Assembly: GCF_032854445.1 (NCBI RefSeq)
Contig: NW_027018047.1
Coordinates: 1 to 64,000, forward strand
Reading direction: 5' to 3'
DNA length: 64,000 bases
DNA from: Liolophura sinensis
Lineage: Eukaryota; Mollusca; Polyplacophora; Chitonida; Chitonidae
A program made the translations under genes and the position numbers. Below the pieces are notes generated by a model. That model did not search any database, was not told where the DNA came from, and saw only the letters and a list, made by a program, of their open reading frames with translations. Below are positions 24,591 to 35,200 of the stretch, in pieces. Each line of letters begins with the position of its first letter. Within the stretch, counting starts at the first letter, position 1.

Positions 24591-26237
24591 GTTATGTGCC
24601 CTTCGGTAGCCCAGAAGACCTGAAATCTTTGGGCCAAGCCCATTTAACTCACCCAGCAATTGTCTTACTTCTAAGTGCAAGACAATCTAAATGTCTTTAT
24701 CTACGTGTAGAAAAACCACACCATTTGTATATAAAAAACACAAGGTACTTGATACAGTCTGCTGTAAAAAGTACAACTGACCACAGACCCACATGAATAA
24801 GGTGCCAAAAGATGCGGAATTGAGCCAGGTATCGGCAGCTGTTGAAAATTGCAAATTTCCCTGGTTTCCATGGAGTAAGAGCCGTTGTTGTGCACGTGAT
24901 TATGACATAAATGATCATTGAATTGTCGCTACCGCCAAAAGTATTGGTCGGAGAGCAACGCAGTTTGCACCATTTGATTTCTCGTCACAAAATACGTCGG
25001 ATTAGCCCCTTACCAGCAGCACTGGAACAGTTTTTCCACTTTTGCATTTTTACCTGGTCTTTTTGTTAATTGAAATCGGCTACACTGTACTCTGTACAAT
25101 CGCGACTGGTCATTACTATATTCAACTTTTGACTATAAGTTATGTGCCCTTCGGTAGCCCAGAAGACCTGAAATCTTTCGGCTAAGCCCATTTAACTCAC
25201 CCAGCAATTGTCTTACTTCTAAGTCCAAGACAATCTCAATGTCTTTATCTACGTGTAGAAAAACCAGACCATTTGTACATAAAAAAACACTAGGTACTTG
25301 ATACAGTCTGCTGTAAAAGTTACAACTGATGACAGACCCACTTCAGTAAGGTGCCAAAAGATGCGGAATTGAGCCAGGCATCGGCAGCTGTTGAAAAATT
25401 GCAAATTTCCCTGCTTTCCATGGAGTAAGAGCCGTTGCTACGCATGTGATTATGACATTAATGATCATTCAATTGTCGCTACAGCCAAAAGTATTGGTCG
25501 GAGAGCAACGCGGATTGCACCATTCGATTTCTCGTCACAAAATACGTAGGATTAGCCTCTTACTAGTAGCACTGGAACAGTTTTTCCACTTTTGCATTTT
25601 TGCCTGGTCTTTTTGTTAATTGAAATCGGCTACACTGTACTCTGTACAATCGCGACTGGTCATTACTATATTCAACTTTTGACTATAAGTTATGTGCCCT
25701 TCGGTAGCCCAGAAGACGTCAAATCTTTGGGCTAAGCCCATTTAACTCACCCAGCAATTGCCTTACTTCTAAGTGCAAGACAATCTCAATGTCTTTATCT
25801 ACGTGCAGAAAAACCACACCATTTGTACGTGAAAAACACAAGGTACTTGATACAGTCTGCTGTAAAAAGTGCAACTGACCACAGACCCACATGAATAAGG
25901 TGCCAAAAGATGCGGAATTGAGCCAGGTATCGGCAGCTGTTGAAAAATTGCAAATTTCCCTGGTTTCCATGGAGTAAGAGCCGTTGCTACGCATGTGATT
26001 ATGACATAAATGATCATTCAATTGTCGCTACAGCCAAAAGTATTGGTCGGAGAGCAACGCGGATTGCACCATTCGATTTCTCGTCACAAAATACGTCGGA
26101 TTAGCCTCTTACTAGTAGCACTGGAACAGTTTTTCCACTTTTGCATTCTTGCCTGGTCTTTTTGTTAATTGAAACCGGCTACACTGTACTCTGTACAATC
26201 GCGACTGGTCATTACTATATTCAACTTTTGACTATAA
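24591..26237. repeat. 3-monomer higher-order repeat, copy 2 (A-F-A)
   Basis: The monomers start at 24591, 25139 and 25689 and share the rare marks of copy 1: TTGAAAATTGC with GTCGCTACCGCC in the first, GATGACAGACCC in the second and TACGTGCAGAAAAACC in the third. The first now has TTTGTATATAAAA where copy 1 has TTTGTACGTGAAA, and the third has an A cassette where copy 1 has CACATACCCACATG. The last two monomers also begin the 6-monomer duplication that runs to the right. Confidence 0.8.
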
Positions 26238-27878
26238 GTTATGTGCCCTTTGGTAGCCCAGAAGACCTGAAATCTTTGGGCCAAGCCCATTTAACTCACC
26301 CAGCAATTGTCTTACTTCTAAGTGAAAGACAATCTCAATGTCTTTATCTACGTGTAGAAAAACCACACCATTTGTACGTGAAAAACACAAGGTACTTGAT
26401 ACAGTCTGCTGTAAAAAGTACAACTGACCACAGACCCTTATGAATAAGGTGCCAAAAGATGCGGAATTGAGGCAGGTATTGGCAGCTGTTGAAAAATTGC
26501 AAATTTCCCTGGTTTCCATGGAGTAAGAGCCGTTGTTGTGCACGTGATTATGACATAAATGATTATTCAATTGTCGCTACAGCCAAAAGTATTAGTCGGA
26601 GAGCAACGCGGATTGCACCATTGGATTTCTCGTCACAAAATACGTCGGATTAGCCTCTTACCAGCAGCTCTGGAACAGTTTTTTCCACTTTTGCATTTTT
26701 GCCTGGTCTTTTTGTTAATTGAAATCGGCTACACTGTACTCTGTACAATCGCGACTGGTCATTACTATATTCAACTTTTGACTATAAGTTATGTGCCCTT
26801 CGGTAGCCCAGAAGACGTCAAATCTTTGGGCCAAGCCCATTTAACTCACCCAGCAATTGTCTTACTTCTAAGTGCAAGACAATCTAAATGTCTTTATCTA
26901 CGTGTAGAAAAACCAGACCATTTGTATATAAAAAACACCAGGTACTTGATACAGTCTGCTGTAAAAAGTACAACTGACCACAGACCCACATGAATAAGGT
27001 GCCAAAAGATGCGGAATTGAGCCAGGTATCGGCAGCTGTTGAAAAATTGCAAATTTCCCTGGTTTCCATGGAGTAAGAGCCGTTGCTGTGCACGTGATTA
27101 TGACATAAATGATCATTCAGTTGTCACTACAGCCAAAAGTATTGGTCGGACAGCAACACGGTTTGCACCATTCGATTTTTCGTCACAAAATACGTCGGAT
27201 TAGCCTCTTACTAGTAGCACTGAAACAGTTTTTCCACTTTTGCATTTTTGCCTGGTCTTTTTGTTAATTGAAATCGGCTACACTGTACTCTGTACAATCG
27301 CGACTGGTCATTACTATATTCAACTTTTGACTATAAGTTATGTGCCCTTCGGTAGCCCAGAAGACGTCAAATCTTTGGGCCATTTAACTCACCCAGCAAT
27401 TGTCTTACTTCTAAGTGCAAGACAATCTCAATGTCTTTATCTACGTGTAGAAAAACCACACCATTTGTACGTGAAAAACACAAGGTACTTGATACAGTCT
27501 GCTGTAAAAAGTACAACTGAACACTGACCCACTTCAGTAAGGTGCCAAAAGATGCAGAATTGAGCCAGGCATCGGCAGCTGTTGAAAAATTGCAAATTTC
27601 ACAGGTTTCCATGGAGTAAGAGCCGTTGCTGGGCACGTGATTGTGACATAAATGATCATTCAATTGTCACTACAGCCAACAGTAATGGTCGGAGAGCAAC
27701 GCGGTTTGCACCATTCGATTTCTCGTCACAAAATTCGTCGGATTAGCCTCTTACCAGCAGCACTGGAACAGTTTTTCCACTTTTGCATTTTTGCCTGGTC
27801 TTTTGTTAATTGAAATCGGCTACACTGTACTCTGTACAATCGCGACTGGTCATTACTATATTCAACTTTTGACTATAA
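25139..27878. repeat. 6-monomer-spaced duplication, left copy
   Basis: The five monomers at 25139 (F), 25689 (A), 26238 (A with AGTGAAAGACAAT), 26788 (A with TATATA and ATTCAGTTGTCAC) and 27337 (B with TTTCACAGGTTTCC and GATTGTGACATAAATG) match those at 28432, 28982, 29531, 30080 and 30629, about 3292 bp away. The next monomer, 27879, matches 32276 better than 31178, so the segment from 31178 to 32275 has no partner on the left. This gives the likely step from a 6-monomer to an 8-monomer unit: gain of the A-B pair at 31178/31727. Confidence 0.8.
27379..27381. other. 6-bp deletion between short direct repeats
   Basis: The usual TTTGGGCCAAGCCCATTT is TTTGGGCCATTT here. The lost six bases sit between two GCC direct repeats, as expected from replication slippage. 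Sister monomers at 30629 and 35021 keep the bases. Confidence 0.85.
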
Positions 27879-28950
27879 GTTATGTTGCCCTTCGGTAACC
27901 CAGAAGACCTGAAATCTTTGGGCCAAGCCCATTTAACTCACCCAAGCAATTGTCTTACTTCTAAGTCCAAGACAATCTCTATGTCTTTATCTACGTGTAG
28001 AAAAACCAGACCATTTGTACATAAAAAACACAAGGTACTTGATACAGTCCTGCTGTAAAAAGTACAACTGACCACAGACCCACATGAATAAGGTGCCAAA
28101 AGATGCGGAATTGAGGAAGGTATTGGCAGCTGTTGAAAAATTGCAAATTTCCCTGGTTTCCATGGAGTAAGAGCCGTTGTTGTGCACGTGATTATGGACA
28201 TAAATGATTATTCAATTGTCGCTACAGCCAAAAGTATTGGTCGGAGAGCAACGCGGATTGCACCATTCGATTTCTCGTCCCAAAATACGTCGGATTAGCC
28301 TCTTACCAGCAGCACTGGAACAGTTTTTCCACTTTTGCATTTTTGCCTGGTCTTTTTGTTAATTGAAATCGGCTACACTGTACTCTGTACAATCGCGACT
28401 GGTCATTACTATATTCAACTTTTGACTATAAGTTATGTGCCCTTCGGTAGCCCAGAAGACCTGAAATCTTTGGGCTAAGCCCATTTAACTCACCCAGCAA
28501 TTGTCTTACTTCTAAGTCCAAGACAATCTCAATGTCTTTATCTACGTGTAGAAAAACCAGACCATTTGTACATAAAAAACACAAGGTACTTGATACAGTC
28601 TGCTGTAAAAGTTACAACTGATGACAGACCCCACTTCAGTAAGGTGCCAAAAGATGCGGAATTGAGCCAGGCATCGGCAGCTGTTGAAAAATTGCAATTT
28701 CCCTGCTTTCCATGGAGTAAGAGCCGTTGCTACGCATGTGATTATGACATAAATGATCATACAATTGTCGCTAGAGCCAAAGTATTGGTCGGAGAGCAAC
28801 GCGGATTGCACCATTCGATTTCTCGTCACAAAATACGTAGGATTAGCCTCTTACTAGTAGCACTGGAACAGTTTTTCCCACTTTTGCATTTTTGCCTGGT
28901 CTTTTTGTTAATTGAAATCGGCTACACTGTACTCTGTACAATCGCGGACT
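27790..28950. other. Dense indel island against a clean sister copy
   Basis: At least nine one-base length changes separate this stretch from its sister at about 32.2-33.4 kb, which is clean: GGTCTTTTGTTAA near 27800, TATGTTGCCC near 27884, CACCCAAGCAATTG near 27942, CAGTCCTGCTG near 28048, ATTATGGACAT near 28196, GACCCCACTTC near 28629, TTGCAATTTCCC near 28694, GAGCCAAAGTATTGG near 28776 and ATCGCGGACTGG near 28945. Apart from these the two stretches are almost the same, which favours uncorrected sequencing error over old divergence. Confidence 0.8.
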
Positions 28951-30147
28951 GGTCATTACTATATTCAACTTTTGACTGTAAGTTATGTGCCCTTCGGTAG
29001 CCCAGAAGACGTCAAATCTTTGGGCTAAGCCCATTTAACTCACCCAGCAATTGTCTTACTTCTAAGTGCAAGACAATCTCAATGTCTTTATCTACGTGCA
29101 GAAAAACCACACCATTTGTACGTGAAAAACACAAGGTACTTGATACTGTCTGCTGTAAAAAGTACAACTGACCACAGACCCACATCAATAAGGTGCCAAA
29201 AGATGCGGAATTGAGCCAGGTATCGGCAGCTGTTGAAAAATTGCAAATTTCCCTGGTTTCCATGGAGTAAGAGCCGTTGCTACGCATGTGATTATGACAT
29301 AAATGATCATTCAATTGTCGCTACAGCCAAAAGTATTGGTCGGAGAGCAACGCGGATTGCACCATTCGATTTCTCGTCACAAAATACGTCGGATTAGCCT
29401 CTTACTAGTAGCACTGGAACAGTTTTTCCACTTTTGCATTCTTGCCTGGTCTTTTTGTTAATTGAAACCGGCTACACTGTACTCTGTACAATCGCGACTG
29501 GTCATTACTATATTCAACTTTTGACTATAAGTTATGTGCCCTTCGGTAGCCCAGAAGACCTGAAATCTTTGGGCCAAGCCCATTTAACTCACCCAGCAAT
29601 TGTCTTACTTCTAAGTGAAAGACAATTTCAATGTCTTTATCTACGTGTAGAAAAACCACACCATTTGTACGTGAAAAACACAAGGTACTTGATACAGTCT
29701 GCTGTAAAAAGTACAACTGACCACAGACCCACATGAATAAGGTGCCAAAAGATGCGGAATTGAGGCAGGTATTGGCAGCTGTTGAAAAATTGCAAATTTC
29801 CCTGGTTTCCATGGAGTAAGAGCCGTTGTTGTGCACGTGATTATGACATAAATGATTATTCAATTGTCGCTACAGCCAAAAGTATTGGTCGGAGAGCAAC
29901 GCGGATTGCACCATTCGATTTCTCGTCACAAAATACGTCGGATTAGCCTCTTACCAGCAGCTCTGGAACAGTTTTTCCACTTTTGCATTTTTGCCTGGTC
30001 TTTTTGTTAATTGAAATCGGCTACACTGTACTCTGTACAATCGCGACTGGTCATTACTATATTCAACTTTTGACTATAAGTTATGTGCCCTTCGGTAGCC
30101 CAGAAGACGTCAAATCTTTGGGCCAAGCCCATTTAACTCACCCAGCA

Positions 30148-30175
30148 ATTGTCTTACTTCTAAGTGCAAGACAAT
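30148..30175. other. Nested inverted repeat present in most monomers (reference copy)
   Basis: Arms ATTGTCTT and AAGACAAT are perfect reverse complements. Just inside them lies a second pair, ACTT and AAGT, around CT, with a two-base bulge (GC here; CC or CG in others). The whole could fold as a hairpin on either strand or bind a dimeric protein. It sits at offset 68-95 of the monomer. Some monomers read ATTGCCTT, which breaks one pair, and rare ones read ATTGACTT, ATTCCCTT or ATGGCCTT. Function is not known. Confidence 0.7.
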
Positions 30176-30399
30176 CTAAATGTCTTTATCTACGTGTAGA
30201 AAAACCAGACCATTTGTATATAAAAAACACAAGGTACTTGATACAGTCTGCTGTAAAAAGTACAACTGACCACAGACCCACATGAATAAGGTGCCAAAAG
30301 ATGCGGAATTGAGCCAGGTATCGGCAGCTGTTGAAAAATTGCAAATTTCCCTGGTTTCCATGGAGTAAGAGCCGTTGCTGTGCACGTGATTATGATATA

Positions 30400-30409
30400 A
30401 ATGATCATT
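30400..30409. other. 10-bp perfect palindrome AATGATCATT (reference copy)
   Basis: AATGATCATT equals its own reverse complement and sits at offset about 320 in most monomers, close to CAATTG, another palindrome. Variants AATGATTATT and AATGACCATT occur in particular monomer types, so the site is not strictly conserved. Confidence 0.65.
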
Positions 30410-30575
30410 CAGTTGTCACTACAGCCAAAAGTATTGATCGGACAGCAACGCGGATTGCACCATTCGATTTTTCGTCACAAAATACGTCGGATTAGCCTCT
30501 TACTAGTAGCACTGGAACAGTTTTTCCACTTTTGCATTTTTGCCTGGTCTTTTTGTTAATTGAAATCGGCTACAC

Positions 30576-30588
30576 TGTACTCTGTACA
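30576..30588. other. Short dyad TGTAC-TCT-GTACA (reference copy)
   Basis: Five-base arms around a three-base centre at offset about 496, just before AATCGCGACTGG. Many B-flanking copies read TGTACTATGTACC, which breaks the outermost pair. Such dyads often mark protein-binding sites in satellites, but no specific factor can be named. Confidence 0.55.
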
Positions 30589-32275
30589 ATCGCGACTGGT
30601 CATTACTATATTCAACTTTTGACTATAAGTTATGTGCCCTTCGGTAGCCCAGAAGACGTCAAATCTTTGGGCTAAGCCCATTTAACTCACCCAGCAATTG
30701 TCTTACTTCTAAGTGCAAGACAATCTCAATGTCTTTATCTACGTGTAGAAAAACCACACCATTTGTACGTGAAAAACACAAGGTACTTGATACAGTCTGC
30801 TGTAAAAAGTACAACTGAACACTGACCCACTTCAGTAAGGTGCCAAAAGATGCAGAATTGAGCCAGGCATCGGCAGCTGTTGAAAAATTGCAAATTTCAC
30901 AGGTTTCCATGGAGTAAGAGCCGTTGCTGGGCACGTGATTGTGACATAAATGATCATTCAATTGTCACTACAGGCAACAGTATTGGTCGGAAAGCAACGC
31001 GGTTTGCACCATTCGATTTCTCGTCACAAAATTCGTCGGATTAGCCTCTTACCAGCAGCACTGGAACAGTTTTTCCACTTTTGCATTTTTGCCTGGTCTT
31101 TTTGTTAATTGAAACCGGCTACACTGTACTCTGTACAATCGCGACTGGTCATTACTATATTCAACTTTTGACTCTAAGTTATGTGCCCTTCGGTAGCCCA
31201 GAAGACCTGAAATCTTTGGGCCAAGCCCATTTAATTCACCCAGCAATTGTCTTACTTCTAAGTCCAAGACAATCTCAATGTCTTTATCTACGTGTAGAAA
31301 AACCACACCATTTGTACATAAAAAACACAAGGTACTTGATACAGTCTGCTGTAAAAAGTACAACTGACCACAGACCCACATGAATAAGGTGCCAAAAGAT
31401 GCGGAATTGAGGCAGGTATCAGCAGCTGTTGAAAAATTGCAAATTTCCCTGGTTTCCATGGAGTAAGAGCCGTTGTTGTGCACGTGATTATGACATCAAT
31501 GATTATTCAATTGTCGCTACAGCCAAAAGTATTGGTCGGAGAGCAACGCGGATTGCACCATTCGATTTCTCGTCACAAAATACGTCGGATTAGCCTCTTA
31601 CCACCAGCTCTGGAACAGTTTTTCCACTTTTGCATTTTTGCCTGGTCTTTTTGTTAATTGAAATCGGCTACACTGTACTCTGTACCATCGCGACTGGTCA
31701 TTACTATATTCAACTTTTGACTATATGTTATGTGCCCTTCGGTAGCCCAGAAGACGTCAAATGTTTGGGCTAAGCCCATTTAACTCACCCAGCAATTCCC
31801 TTACTTCTAAGTCCAAGACAATCTCAATGTCTTTATCTACGTGTAGAAAAACCACACCATTTGTACATGAAAAACACAAGGTACTTGATACAGTCTGCTG
31901 TAAAAAGTACAACTGAACACTGACCCACTTCAGTAAGGTGCCAAAAGATGCGGAATTGAGCCAGGCATCGGCAGCTGTTGAAAAATTGCAAATTTCCCTG
32001 GTTTCCATGGAGTAAGAACCGTTGCTACGCATGTGATTATGACATAAATGATCATTCAATTGTCGCTACAGCCAAAAGTATTGGTCGGAGAGCAACGCGG
32101 ATTGCACCATTCGATTTCTCGTCACAAAATACGTCGGATTAGCCTCTTACTAGTAGCACTGGAACAGTTTTTCCACTTTTGCATTTTTGCCTGGTCTTTT
32201 TGTTAATTGAAATCGGCTACACTGTACTCTGTACAATCGCTACTGGTCATTACTATATTCAACTTTTGACTATAA

Positions 32276-35200
32276 GTTATGTGCCCTTCGGTAGCCCAGA
32301 AGACCTGAAATCTTTGGGCCAAGCCCATTTAACTCACCCAGCAATTGTCTTACTTCTAAGTCCAAGACAATCTCAATGTCTTTATCTACGTGTAGAAAAA
32401 CCACACCATTTGTACATAAAAAACACAAGGTACTTGATACAGTCTGCTGTAAAAAGTACAACTGACCACAGACCCACATGAATAAGGTGCCAAAAGATGC
32501 GGAATTGAGGAAGGTATTGGCAGCTGTTGAAAAATTGCAAATTTCCCTGGTTTCCATGGAGTAAGAGCCGTTGTTGTGCACGTGATTATGACATAAATGA
32601 TTATTCAATTGTCGCTACAGCCAAAAGTATTGGTCGGAGAGCAACGCGGATTGCACCATTCGATTTCTCGTCCCAAAATACGTCGGATTAGCCTCTTACC
32701 AGCAGCACTGGAACAGTTTTTCCACTTTTGCATTTTTGCCTGGTCTTTTTGTTAATTGAAATCGGCTACACTGTACTCTGTACAATCGCGACTGGTCATT
32801 ACTATATTCAACTTTTGACTATAAGTTATGTGCCCTTCGGTAGCCCAGAAGACCTGAAATCTTTGGGCTAAGCCCATTTAACTCACCCAGCAATTGTCTT
32901 ACTTCTAAGTCCAAGACAATCTCAATGTCTTTATCTACGTGTAGAAAAACCAGACCATTTGTACATAAAAAACACAAGGTACTTGATACAGTCTGCTGTA
33001 AAAGTTACAACTGATGACAGACCCACTTCAGTAAGGTGCCAAAAGATGCGGAATTGAGCCAGGCATCGGCAGCTGTTGAAAAATTGCAAATTTCCCTGCT
33101 TTCCATGGAGTAAGAGCCGTTGCTACGCATGTGATTATGACATAAATGATCATTCAATTGTCGCTAGAGCCAAAAGTATTGGTCGGAGAGCAACGCGGAT
33201 TGCACCATTCGATTTCTCGTCACAAAATACGTAGGATTAGCCTCTTACTAGTAGCACTGGAACAGTTTTTCCACTTTTGCATTTTTGCCTGGTCTTTTTG
33301 TTAATTGAAATCGGCTACACTGTACTCTGTACAATCGCGACTGGTCATTACTATATTCAACTTTTGACTGTAAGTTATGTGCCCTTCGGTAGCCCAGAAG
33401 ACGTCAAATCTTTGGGCTAAGCCCATTTAACTCACCCAGCAATTGTCTTACTTCTAAGTGCAAGACAATCTCAATGTCTTTATCTACGTGCAGAAAAACC
33501 ACACCATTTGTACGTGAAAAACACAAGGTACTTGATACAGTCTGCTGTAAAAAGTACAACTGACCACAGACCCACATCAATAAGGTGCCAAAAGATGCGG
33601 AATTGAGCCAGGTATCGGCAGCTGTTGAAAAATTGCAAATTTCCCTGGTTTCCATGGAGTAAGAGCCGTTGCTACGCATGTGATTATGACATAAATGATC
33701 ATTCAATTGTCGCTACAGCCAAAAGTATTGGTCGGAGAGCAACGCGGATTGCACCATTCGATTTCTCGTCACAAAATACGTCGGATTAGCCTCTTACTAG
33801 TAGCACTGGAACAGTTTTTCCACTTTTGCATTCTTGCCTGGTCTTTTTGTTAATTGAAACCGGCTACACTGTACTCTGTACAATCGCGACTGGTCATTAC
33901 TATATTCAACTTTTGACTATAAGTTATGTGCCCTTCGGTAGCCCAGAAGACCTGAAATCTTTGGGCCAAGCCCATTTAACTCACCCAGCAATTGTCTTAC
34001 TTCTAAGTGAAAGACAATTTCAATGTCTTTATCTACGTGTAGAAAAACCACACCATTTGTACGTGAAAAACACAAGGTACTTGATACAGTCTGCTGTAAA
34101 AAGTACAACTGACCACAGACCCACATGAATAAGGTGCCAAAAGATGCGGAATTGAGGCAGGTATTGGCAGCTGTTGAAAAATTGCAAATTTCCCTGGTTT
34201 CCATGGAGTAAGAGCCGTTGTTGTGCACGTGATTATGACATAAATGATTATTCAATTGTCGCTACAGCCAAAAGTATTGGTCGGAGAGCAACGCGGATTG
34301 CACCATTCGATTTCTCGTCACAAAATACGTCGGATTAGCCTCTTACCAGCAGCTCTGGAACAGTTTTTCCACTTTTGCATTTTTGCCTGGTCTTTTTGTT
34401 AATTGAAATCGGCTACACTGTACTCTGTACAATCGCGACTGGTCATTACTATATTCAACTTTTGACTATAAGTTATGTGCCCTTCGGTAGCCCAGAAGAC
34501 GTCAAATCTTTGGGCCAAGCCCATTTAACTCACCCAGCAATTGTCTTACTTCTAAGTGCAAGACAATCTAAATGTCTTTATCTACGTGTAGAAAAACCAG
34601 ACCATTTGTATATAAAAAACACAAGGTACTTGATACAGTCTGCTGTAAAAAGTACAACTGACCACAGACCCACATGAATAAGGTGCCAAAAGATGCGGAA
34701 TTGAGCCAGGTATCGGCAGCTGTTGAAAAATTGGAAATTTCCCTGGTTTCCATGGAGTAAGAGCCGTTGCTGTGCACGTGATTATGATATAAATGATCAT
34801 TCAGTTGTCACTACAGCCAAAAGTATTGGTCGGACAGCAACGCGGATTGCACCATTCGATTTTTCGTCACAAAATACGTCGGATTAGCCTCTTACTAGTA
34901 GCACTGGAACAGTTTTTCCACTTTTGCATTTTTGCCTGGTCTTTTTGTTAATTGAAATCGGCTACACTGTACTCTGTACAATCGCGACTGGTCATTACTA
35001 TATTCAACTTTTGACTATAAGTTATGTGCCCTTCGGTAGCCCAGAAGACGTCAAATCTTTGGGCTAAGCCCATTTAACTCACCCAGCAATTGTCTTACTT
35101 CTAAGTGCAAGACAATCTCAATGTCTTTATCTACGTGTAGAAAAACCACACCATTTGTACGTGAAAAACACAAGGTACTTGATACAGTCTGCTGTAAAAA

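Larger units (their letters stand above)
30080..30628. repeat. Representative 549-bp monomer (A-type)
   Basis: This clean copy serves as the reference for offsets. Offset 27-40 reads GACGTCAAATCTTT here and GACCTGAAATCTTT or GACGTCAAATGTTT elsewhere. Offset 68-95 is an inverted repeat with a variable dinucleotide (GC, CC or CG). Offset about 135 is TATATA, ACATAA, ACATGA or ACGTGA. Offset 188-210 is the A/B cassette. Offset 233-245 is CCAGGTATCGG, GGCAGGTATC, GGAAGGTATTGG or CCAGGCATCGG. Offset 296-305 is GCTGTGCACG, GTTGTGCACG, GCTGGGCACG or GCTACGCACG. The remaining stretches are nearly invariant. I see no internal subrepeat, so 549 bp is the basic unit and not a visible trimer of 183 bp. 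Confidence 0.95.
27879..32275. repeat. 8-monomer higher-order repeat, copy 1
   Basis: The monomers start at 27879 (A, GGAAGGTATTGG), 28432 (F), 28982 (A, CGTGCAGAAAAACC and CACATCAATAAGG), 29531 (A, AGTGAAAGACAATTTC), 30080 (A, TATATA), 30629 (B, TTTCACAGG), 31178 (A, GACTCTAAGTT and GGTATCAGC) and 31727 (B, CAATTCCCTTAC). The same eight follow in the same order in the next block, 4392 bp (8 x 549) away where no artefactual indel intervenes. Private differences seen in this copy are GATACTGTCTGC near 29146, ATTGATCGG near 30435 and GGAAAGCAAC near 30990. Confidence 0.9.

Noticed and set aside
30090-30112. Hairpin CTTCGG-TAGC-CC-A-GAAG as a terminator or RNA element
   Set aside because: The stem is short, has a bulge and is not followed by a T-run; it is probably chance.
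29983-30285. A 100-residue plus-strand frame with a hydrophobic start, present in many monomers, as a possible gene family
   Set aside because: It overlaps an equally long minus-strand frame and is broken in many copies. It varies mainly at amino-acid-changing sites, and its end is set by whichever A or B cassette is present. I recognise no domain.
30530-30545. RNA polymerase III B-box-like ATTCGATTTC, or a tRNA-derived origin
   Set aside because: The match to GGTTCGANNCC is partial, no A box sits at a suitable distance, and no cloverleaf could be drawn.
30080-30628. Internal 183-bp subrepeats
   Set aside because: Splitting the monomer into thirds shows no alignment beyond chance by eye.
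31049-31483. Minus-strand frame of 144 residues, repeated at 35441-35875, as a conserved gene
   Set aside because: The two are identical because they lie in the two copies of the 8-monomer unit. The extra length comes from the loss of a stop in one monomer type, and no domain is recognisable.
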